Below, in pieces: positions 56,407 through 64,000 of a stretch of 64,000 bases of DNA. Where the stretch lies: assembly GCA_030848705.1 (NCBI GenBank), contig JAUIZM010000012.1, positions 2,971,001-3,035,000 on the forward strand, read 5' to 3'. The position numbers were made by a program, and so were the translations under genes. The stretch is from Heracleum sosnowskyi (lineage: Eukaryota; Streptophyta; Magnoliopsida; Apiales; Apiaceae). The notes beneath the pieces were generated by a model. That model did not search any database. It was not told where the DNA came from and saw only the letters and a program-made list of their open reading frames with translations. Position 1 is the stretch's first letter, and each line of letters opens with the position of its first letter.

Positions 56407-57900
56407 TCCTCTTCTATATATAATAGAACAACATGGGATAATTTTGAGTCAAAAAACACATGTGAAATGACAATTTTACCCTTATATATTTTGAAATTAC
56501 ATGGTATGCCATTGCTCTTTTATCTAAAAAAAAAATTGAGTAAATAATATTTGTGTGCAGAATCGAACCCTTGACCTTTCGCATTCTTATAACCAATGAG
56601 CTACATGACTTCTTTTGATTTTGATTGAAAAATCACATTAGATAAACCTCACATCATTCTTAATCCTATATTTATTATTATATTAACTTTGAGCAAAAAA
56701 CAAAGGTGATTTTATAATATATATTAATCTATGTTATTTCAGTTTTCAAAATGTTGTACATAAATATTTAAACAAACAATCTTATATAATTTTCATATTA
56801 AATTTTAAAAACAATGTTGCGTGTTATGTATATCTACATTTGTTTTAGTCATACAAATATCTTGTATATGTAATGTAAACTATAAAATGATATATATTTT
56901 AGCACAACGGTCTATCTTTATTGTACTACACAATTTATTTGAATTATTCATATATTTAATCTATAAAGCGTAATACTGAACATTGATTATAACATAAGTA
57001 ATATATTACAAGTAGTTTCTTTATATATTATTTAATTTTTTTTAAATTAATAAAAATAGTGTCCAATATTTATAAATTAGACAACAATCACGGGTATATA
57101 GCACATATCGATATCGATAACATGTATACATGATATTCATGAGTATTTTCATTACATATACAAATACAAGCTCGTAACATGTGTGATGCACGAGTTTAAT
57201 ATTTTCTTTTAATATTTATATTTGTTTCATAAGAAAATGATTTTAAATATGAATACTTATATATGGTTGTTGAACTCGACGTCAAATTGACATATGTGTT
57301 TGATCGTAATAAATTGTGATTTAAGAGTTTTGTGTTGAACAATGTTTTAGAGATATATTTTGAATAAAATTATTATTTTAAAAAATTACGGTACAATTGT
57401 AAAAATAAAATAACTAAAGTGTAAATCCCAAAATATGAGTACCGTACTGATGCAAATAAGTATGTCACATGACCAACTGAGAGTCGATTATACTTTTGAA
57501 AAGAAAGGAAAGAGAGAACTTTATTTAACCTGTGTTTATTGAATTTTTTAATACAAGAAAGGCTAAACAATTAGATTAAATTATTAAACAATTAACTCCA
57601 AAATTTAATTTCCATAGATTACTGAGAATAAAAAGAAAAACAGGTATATTTATTAAACTTTATGTTCTCTTAATTTCAATTTTTTTTTTCGACTAAAAAT
57701 TTAAGATTCAAAGTTGCCGCAAGACCTGTAATAAATTCGTACACGTTCAGTGAATCAGTCTAAATATGACTTATACAACATGTTTATAAGTTAAGAAATA
57801 TCCTATTTTTAGTGCACGAATAATTTTGAATAAATCAAATTATCTATAAATTAAATTACGCACATTGCGAGAATCGATAGAAAATAACACGTGATTGAGA
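56407..57900. repeat. Segmental repeat R, copy 1
   Basis: Aligns in patches with 60680-62560: TTGAGTAAATAAT.., a tRNA-like block, ATCCTATATTTATTATTAT, TATTTGAATTATTCA, GATAACATGTATA, AGAGTTTTGTGTT and CAAATTATCTATA. A degenerate Helitron 3'-like end (GTGATGCACGAG) lies near 57.19 kb in both copies. Confidence 0.7.
56557..56610 (-). other. tRNA-like pol III box pair, copy 1
   Basis: On the minus strand, A box TAGCTCATTGG (56593-56603) and B box GGTTCGATTC (56560-56569) are only about 23 bases apart, with no proper anticodon arm. This is a tRNA-derived or SINE-like fragment, not a tRNA gene. Confidence 0.5.
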
Positions 57901-58585
57901 ATATGCTTTACCGGATTAAGAATAATGACACTAGAAGATGGAACAGGTTCCCCTCCTAAATCGGAGCATGCTAAATCTTTGAGTCAGACAAAGGAACTAA
58001 CACAACTATTCAGAGTTTTCCTTACCGCTGCTAACAAAAAAAAAGGACATCACGTGTTACCGTAAAATCCCATCTGATATCAACGCATGGATGCATGCAC
58101 ACATATATACATAGTGGGTCTAACTTATACCATCCCAAGTTCACACAGGTTGCAGCCTCGGAATGATATGGCATGCCGAGTTCAGAACAAATTTGTGTGA
58201 TATCAAAGAAACTAAAGTTTTATTCGAGGTACATGAGAACGCAGTTACGGATCACTTACAACCAAAATATATGTGATCACCAACATCATCGGAGTCTCAA
58301 ACCGTCAACAAAAAGGAAAACATGACACTATCTATCGTCACCCGAGTGTCTAGACATTTACTAAGAAATGGGTGCTTCCGGTTGCATTTTAGTTGGCTAA
58401 TACATTTAAAATACAATTAATGTTTATGAGTTCTTATATTTTATTTCAAATAAAGTCAGTTTACAATCATAATTTTCAAATTTTAAAAAATCAGCACTTT
58501 CACACATTGATAGAAAAAGTCTGTGCCCCGCACGGGTTATTATGCTAGTTATAAGTAATTCAGCTACAGTAAATTTCCCCGACTC
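57901..58585. other. GRP-C upstream region ending in a Helitron 3' end
   Basis: No gene. GAGAATATGCTTTACCGG at 57.9 kb and GATGCATGCACACATATATA at 58.09 kb relate to other GRP upstream regions. From about 58.1 kb the sequence departs from the GRP-A/B promoters until a Helitron-like terminus at 58548. Confidence 0.5.
58100..58548 (+). mobile_element. Possible Helitron ending just upstream of GRP-C
   Basis: 3' end GTGC CCC GCAC, GGGTTATTATG, then CTAG (58545-58548) and host T. Homology to the GRP-A/B promoters resumes right after it. The 5' end is not resolved, so the start given is approximate. Confidence 0.45.
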
Positions 58586-58594
58586 TATAAATAG
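58586..58594 (+). promoter_or_regulatory. TATA box of GRP-C
   Basis: TATAAATAG, 91 bp before the ATG and 37 bp after the Helitron-like terminus. Confidence 0.85.
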
Positions 58595-58676
58595 AAACCG
58601 AACAAACCTTTTCTTCTCACCATTCAGCTCTTCCATTTCACAGATATTATAAAATACATAGTTGAAATCGCTCAAT

Positions 58677-59169
58677 ATGGGTTCCAAAATTTTCCTCTTA
58701 CTCGGTTTGTCCATTGCTTTTGCTCTTCTCATCAGTTCAGAAGTTGCAGCTAGAGATTTAGCTGAGACTACTACTAAGCGTAAGTCTTAGAATACGAAGT
58801 CTTTTTTTGAATTTTTAGGCTTATATTCCTTATAAATATTGTTCTCAAACTTTAAGATAATTAACTCGTAACAATAATCTAACCAATTATGATAAACTTT
58901 AAATTGCAGCCGAGGGCTACCACGGAGGAGGTTACAACAACGGAGGAGGCTACCACAACGGAGGAGGAGGAGGCTACCACAACGGAGGTGGTGGCTACCA
59001 CAACGGAGGTGGTGGCTACAACAATGGAGGAGGCTACCACAACGGAGGAGGCCATTACAATGGAGGAGGACACCACGGAGGTGGATGCTACCACTACTGT
59101 CATGGTAGGTGTTGTTCTGCAGCTGAAGAGTCAGCACTTAAGGCCACTGAAGTTAAGCCACAGAACTAG
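58677..59169 (+). CDS. GRP-C: secreted glycine-rich protein, two exons (120 aa)
   Basis: Join 58677-58779 and 58910-59169. Donor GTAAGT and acceptor TTGCAG, in phase. Signal peptide MGSKIFLLLGLSIAFALLIS. The mature part has repeated GGGYHNGGG and GGGYNNGGG units and the conserved C-terminus CYHYCHGRCCSAAEESALKA ending KPQN. Exon 1 differs from A at about 13 of 103 sites, but the last ~110 coding bases and the 3' UTR differ from A at only a few. The 130-bp intron lacks the micro-CACTA. Presumed apoplastic GRP, as for A and B. Confidence 0.92.
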
Positions 59170-59209
59170 AGAACTGCATGCGTTACTTGTATACTACTTG
59201 TATTTGCTG

Positions 59210-59215
59210 AATAAA
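59210..59215 (+). terminator. Poly(A) signal of GRP-C
   Basis: AATAAA 40 bp after the stop, in the same 3' UTR block as GRP-A. Confidence 0.75.
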
Positions 59216-60175
59216 ATGCATGTCCGATCAAAATTGATGAATGTCATTGTTACGATGACATTCTGATTTTTGGTAGCCATGCTTCTGTTTTCCTTGTAAT
59301 CTTCGACTTATCGCAATGTCTATGTACGTATCTCTTTAAATATTTTGGATGTGTTTGATGTTTTGGGTGAAATTAGGTGCTTAATTACTTTGTTTTTCGA
59401 CTCATTTCGCTTTCTAGCTCGTGTAGTATTCATCATGCACGTGGGCAATAGCCAGGTTCACTCATATCTTGCAATCCTTTCTGTTTCTAAAATCTCTAAA
59501 ATCAAGTGTACTCTGATCTTTTAGTTCTTGAATCATTTTCAAACGTTGTTGCGCAGATTTTAGGTTAGAGTCCCTACAAGAACAACGAACATTTTTAATT
59601 ATCAAATTTAATTATAAATAACTGCTCGATTGGCTATAACAATTATTATTAACTATCATTTTCGATCATTTACTATTGGTCAAAAATGTGTTGATAAAAA
59701 ATGAACTGACATTGACACTCTTTGGACAAATTTAAATACAATAAGACCCATACAGTCACAGACTCGCAGGTCCAAAACGTTAACTCTCAATTAAATTATA
59801 CAATTACTTAATTCAATGTACATCCGAAGTCAGCACATGTATCCCTTAAATTGTACAGATGAACAGTGCATTATTATTGTCGGAGATTAGAACAAAATTA
59901 TTTTCACTACGCCCATATGAAAACGTCTGGTAGGGTTAAAAATTTCGATCGCTTAATTTCATCAGTACTAAAATGTAAAGCAAAGTTGACGTGGAAACCG
60001 GAAAATGTAACTAGAATTTATATGATATTGAAGTCGATACATTACCTAGGTCCTTGCGATATCAGTCCAGACTTTAACATCTGGCCTAACCCTATATGTA
60101 TATTCCTGAAATATGAAAACTGAAATGTTGATTGTTGGTTGTATCATGAAATTTCAAACTCCTATTAATGACATT
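59216..60175. other. GRP-C 3' flank
   Basis: No gene. Homologous to the GRP-A 3' flank, with deletions relative to A in the 59.39-59.45 kb part. Confidence 0.7.
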
Positions 60176-60178
60176 AAG

Positions 60179-60593
60179 GGGTCTGTTTGGCAACGGGTTT
60201 ATAAGCTAGCTCCGTAAAGTTTATTAGAGCTGTTTGTCAACCTAACTTAACTTATGACGTCAACTTATAATGTTGATAAGTTGAAGTTGAATGTTAATAA
60301 TGGGATACATTTTCCTGAACTTATTGACTTATTACTTGATTTTTTTGTTTTTTAATATTTTATATTTTAACTTTGTGTTTTTAAATATTTTTTTAATTTA
60401 AAATGCAAGTGTTGAAATCATTGTATTTAATAATTATTTTTTCAAATTTAGTTTAGCAAACTCTTAATTAAATTATAAGTAAATTTATTCAAACACATGT
60501 ATAAATTATAATAATTTATCAACTTATCACTTATTTGACACTTACTCATTTTAAATTATAAATCAAATTTTTTGTAATATTCCAAACACGCAC
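60179..60593. mobile_element. MITE (415 bp) present in the C flank, absent from the A flank
   Basis: Ends GGGTCTGTTTGG and (complement) GTGCGTGTTTGG. Flanked by AAG/AAC. The GRP-A flank at about 24.30 kb reads straight through (ATTAAG then ATTTCACTTC), giving the empty site. Tourist/hAT-like ends; class uncertain. Confidence 0.75.
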
Positions 60594-60756
60594 AACATTT
60601 CACTCCAAAAGTATATATTAATAACTTATTTTTTTCATTTTCGATAAGTGAATTGTAGTCTCATGATTCAAATAGTCCCATGAGGATAATTTAAGGGCAT
60701 TTTGAGCCAATAAATCCCATCTGGAGGAAAAAAATCGAGTAAATAATGTTTTAGAC

Positions 60757-60811
60757 ATGAATCGAACCACTGACAGTCGCTAAAGAAGTCATCCTTCTGA
60801 CCATTGAGCTA
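60757..60811 (-). other. tRNA-like pol III box pair, copy 2
   Basis: Minus strand, A box TAGCTCAATGG (60801-60811) and B box GGTTCGATTC (60760-60769). Homologous to the pair at 56.56-56.61 kb. Confidence 0.5.
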
Positions 60812-61930
60812 CATAATTCTTTTTGATTTTGTACTAAAAATCATATGACATAAACCTCAAATCTTTATTATCCTATATTTATTATTATTTAAATTTTTGA
60901 GTAAAAATTAAGGTGATTTATAATATTTATTAAACTTTATTTTTTTAATACTTAAAATATCATACATAATCATATATACTACCAGTCTTATAAAATATTA
61001 ATATTAAGTTTTAAAAACAATATTATGTGTGGTGCTTTTTATCTTTCTTTTAATAAACAAATATTTTGTATATGTATCGATAGTTATAATATATTCTATT
61101 TTCTTGCATAAGAGTCGAACTTTTCTTATACTACGCAATATATTTGAATTATTCAAATATTTAATATATAAAATGTATTATTAAACATTGATATAACATA
61201 AATAACATATTACAAATAGTTTATATACATATTTATGACTTATTTATTTTTAAATTAATGAAATTAGTGTTAAAATATGTGTAAAAATTAGACAATAATT
61301 TAGGTATGTGCGATCAGTCACTTTGGGGTCGGGGAGACTCCGAACATAAATTCATTCGTCGAACCCGCCTCAATTCTCGAACGAGAATTACTTTATTTAT
61401 CGCACAATAATCATTGTTAAATAGCACATATTGATAACATGTATATATGATATTTATAATTATTTGTTCTTATCTATACTACAAGTATAAAGCCAGTGTG
61501 ATGCATACGATATTCATATTCTTCTTATTTTACATTTATATTTACTTTGTTTGAAGTTCATCTTAAATTTGAATAGTTTTATGTGATTGTTGAACTTAAT
61601 GTTGAATTGACGTGTGTGTTTCTGTTTGAGTGTGATTAAATTGTGTTTTAAGAGTTTTGTGTTTAACAATATTTTAAAAATATATTAAATTAAAATTGTT
61701 GTTTTTAATAAATTAAAGTCAAATTGCAAAAGAAAATGGACTAAAGTGCAAATATCAGAATATGAATGTCGTATTGACCGACCGACTACCAAACTATATT
61801 TTGAATAAAATTGTTGTTTTTAATAAATTAAATAAAGTAGTAAAAATAAAAGAATTAAAATACAAATATCAAAATATGAGAACCGTACCGACTGACTATC
61901 AAATTTTCAATGATTCGGTTTTAATAATAC

Positions 61931-61931
61931 A

Positions 61932-61988
<57 letters not shown>
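61931..61988. repeat. (TA)n microsatellite
   Basis: About 28 uninterrupted TA units inside repeat R copy 2. Confidence 0.95.
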
Positions 61989-61991
<3 letters not shown>

Positions 61992-62560
61992 GGAGTAACT
62001 AGATTTATAATTAGATTGGATGCATTATATATATGACACATTTTTTGTTATTATAAAATGAATTTTAAATTAATTTTATGAAAGAAAATAATTAGTTATT
62101 TGGTATATATATATGTGTGTGTGTGTGTAAAATAACTATAAAATATAAATAAAACTTATGAAAAACTATTTGTTTTGAGTAAAAATATTGTAAAAGGCGA
62201 GATAATAAAAATAAATAAATAGTACAACAAAACAATTAAATGAATTATATATTCTAAAATTTTGATAATAATTTGTGTAAACAATAAGCAGATTAAAATA
62301 TATAGTCCATAACAAATTTAAAAAAACATGATATTGCATATCGTACATTATGATCAGATCAAATCACATTATACAACCCGGATTATTTAAAATAATTGTC
62401 TCCGATCAATCAAATTATCTATATAAATTAAAGTAAGTACATTGTAACAAACGAAAAAATGTGCAATCATACCTAAAAAAAAATTAACCGCAAAAAATAG
62501 AAATTTATGTTAATTGCTAGAAAAATGATCCGTGTTTTAATTATTAAAGATGTGTATTTT

Positions 62561-64000
62561 GAAAAATAAAGGATGAATTCATTGTCAAAACACGGACAGA
62601 ACTCAGAAGGCATATGAGCAATTTTAACTTAGGATGATATAAGGAAAAAATATTTATCCATCCATAATCGATCAATTCTCAAGTTCACAGTTAAAAAAAA
62701 AGTATGTTTGTTTGAAAGAATTGAAACACATCGAAATGGTACCAAACTTACTTAATAATAGAATGATTTGACACAAGGTAGTTTCACTTAAGTCAATTAG
62801 CTACATTATCATATGTTCTGAAAGTTAGATAGACAGGGGAAGAGAAATAAAGATAAAAAAAAATGCTTAAAATCAAGAGGTCAGAAGAAAAGACATAAAC
62901 GAGTTATAAAGAAAGTTTTAAGAACCATAAACGCAAGGCCTAAGTAGAGTATTAGAAGATTTAAGAAAGTTTTTGAGTAAAATCAGTACTAAAACCTACA
63001 ATCTCATATTGCATCATCTTGAAGGCTATTTAGTTTCTACCTTGAATATTGTCAAAGATGAACTAAATGAATGAATCATTTTTGAAGAACTGGAAAAATT
63101 TTAGGATTATAATTTTAAAAATGTTTTCTTAATTAGAAAACATACATAGAACACTCTAATTCTATTTTATGATCCACAACAAAATTAAAAACAGACATGA
63201 TTTATCAAAACTACTCGTATTAGTTTTCACATTATAAACTTCAACATATTTAAGCAAGTACAGCATAGTCATAACATTAACAATAAAAACTTCATGACAT
63301 CAAAAATATACAATAATATGTGTCAAATGACATTGATAATGCGTAGTTTAGTTTAAAATCACAATCTAAACTAACGGCCCATGTTTTACACGAGTTTTTA
63401 TGCGAGTACAGTATAAATTAATTAGTGAAATACTAAGAATTGCAGGGTGGTTGAGAGTTGAGACTCGAGAGATCGAGATCGCGTCAAGTCCAATCCGAAG
63501 ACCCACATTCTTAACTATCAGCTTATTCATTTTCAACTCACATCTAAGACCATTGATTACAATTTACAAGGACAGAGAATATGCCTTATTCTATTTTCAT
63601 TTCATTTTCCTTATTTGAGAGAAAGCTTGAATATCATTTTTTTAAAATTTAACATCAAGGCCTATAAATAATAATTTTTTTAATATTAATATGAGACTCC
63701 ACATACATATATATGCGTTCATAAATTATAATTTAACACTTTGCATGCCATATTATTTAAAATAAAATTCAAGAACTGTTTCAGGTACGTAGCATTATCC
63801 ATTTACAATTTCATCCGACACATAGCGTTGATTTTTTGTGGATGTGAAAATTTGTTTCCCAACTAGAAGTTGTCAAGTGTTGCCATCCTTTGCTGGAAAA
63901 CATGTTTCTTTTATTTTGTTACATTCCGTGAAATTTATATAATTTACACTGAATTCGTAATGCTACATCTTTAGAACTTCGCACAAACATGTCTTGCTTA
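62561..64000. other. Intergenic DNA with GRP upstream module, copy 4
   Basis: No gene. 63449-63610 (GAGACTCGAGAGATCGAGATCG, GAGAATATGCCTTATTC) and about 63868-63890 (GTTGTCAAGTGTTGCCATCC) repeat the module found at 19, 29-30 and 32 kb. The window ends before any coding exon. Confidence 0.5.

Larger units (their letters stand above)
60680..62560. repeat. Segmental repeat R, copy 2
   Basis: Counterpart of 56407-57900. Compared with copy 1 it carries an extra block of about 120 bp (about 61300-61430) with GGGGTCGGGGAGACTCCGA, plus a second copy of an AAATTGTTGTTTTTAATAAATT segment at about 61.8 kb. Confidence 0.65.

Noticed and set aside
56557..56610. A functional tRNA gene
   Set aside because: A and B boxes are too close and no anticodon or acceptor stem can be drawn.
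61762..61989. Open frame ending in YIYIYI repeats
   Set aside because: Translation of the (TA)n microsatellite.
1..64000. CRISPR array, rRNA genes or bacterial operons
   Set aside because: No such structure; introns, TATA boxes and plant transposons show nuclear plant DNA.

Overview
This is plant nuclear DNA, AT-rich and crowded with transposable elements. The only host genes I can support are three paralogous two-exon genes for small secreted glycine-rich proteins (GRPs) at 22.3, 30.7 and 58.7 kb. Their N-terminus (MGSKIFLLLG..) and C-terminal CC motif resemble, from memory, the carrot glycine-rich protein family, so I suggest an Apiaceae-like eudicot. That is an inference, not a measurement. 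Repeated flanking modules, including one at the right edge, suggest a tandem GRP array that continues beyond the window.

Layout. 0-1.8 kb: C-terminal tail of a CACTA transposase with subterminal repeats. 1.8-6.6 kb: complete Ty1/Copia element (exact 5-bp target-site duplication, TSD) with a broken polyprotein. 6.6-10 kb: mostly non-coding. 10-18.8 kb: an 8.8-kb CACTA element with TTA TSDs and two decayed minus-strand transposase genes. 18.8-36.2 kb: the GRP array, into which are inserted a 1.86-kb MULE with a perfect 9-bp TSD, a 4.0-kb non-autonomous CACTA holding its own nested insertion, a Helitron, and Stowaway- and Tourist-like MITEs. 36.2-40.6 kb: degenerate Helitron-rich DNA. 40.7-54.6 kb: a short hAT-like element split after its seventh base by a 13.2-kb Ty3/Gypsy element with gag-pol on the minus strand and a spliced three-exon gene on the opposite strand. 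54.7-64 kb: Helitron fragments, a segmental duplication, GRP-C and its flank.

How the parts relate. GRP-A is like GRP-B in promoter, exon 1 and intron but like GRP-C in exon 2 and about 1.5 kb of 3' flank, so the cluster was reshuffled within the gene. A tiny CACTA-like element shared by the introns of A and B, and a MITE present in the C flank but absent from the A flank, order these events. The most unusual signal is a palindromic motif (GGRCGCGYCC) repeated over 30 times across the Gypsy element, in LTRs, introns, leaders and three different proteins in different frames.

Method: everything was read by eye. Splice sites, family names and repeat borders rest on motif recognition and hand alignment.
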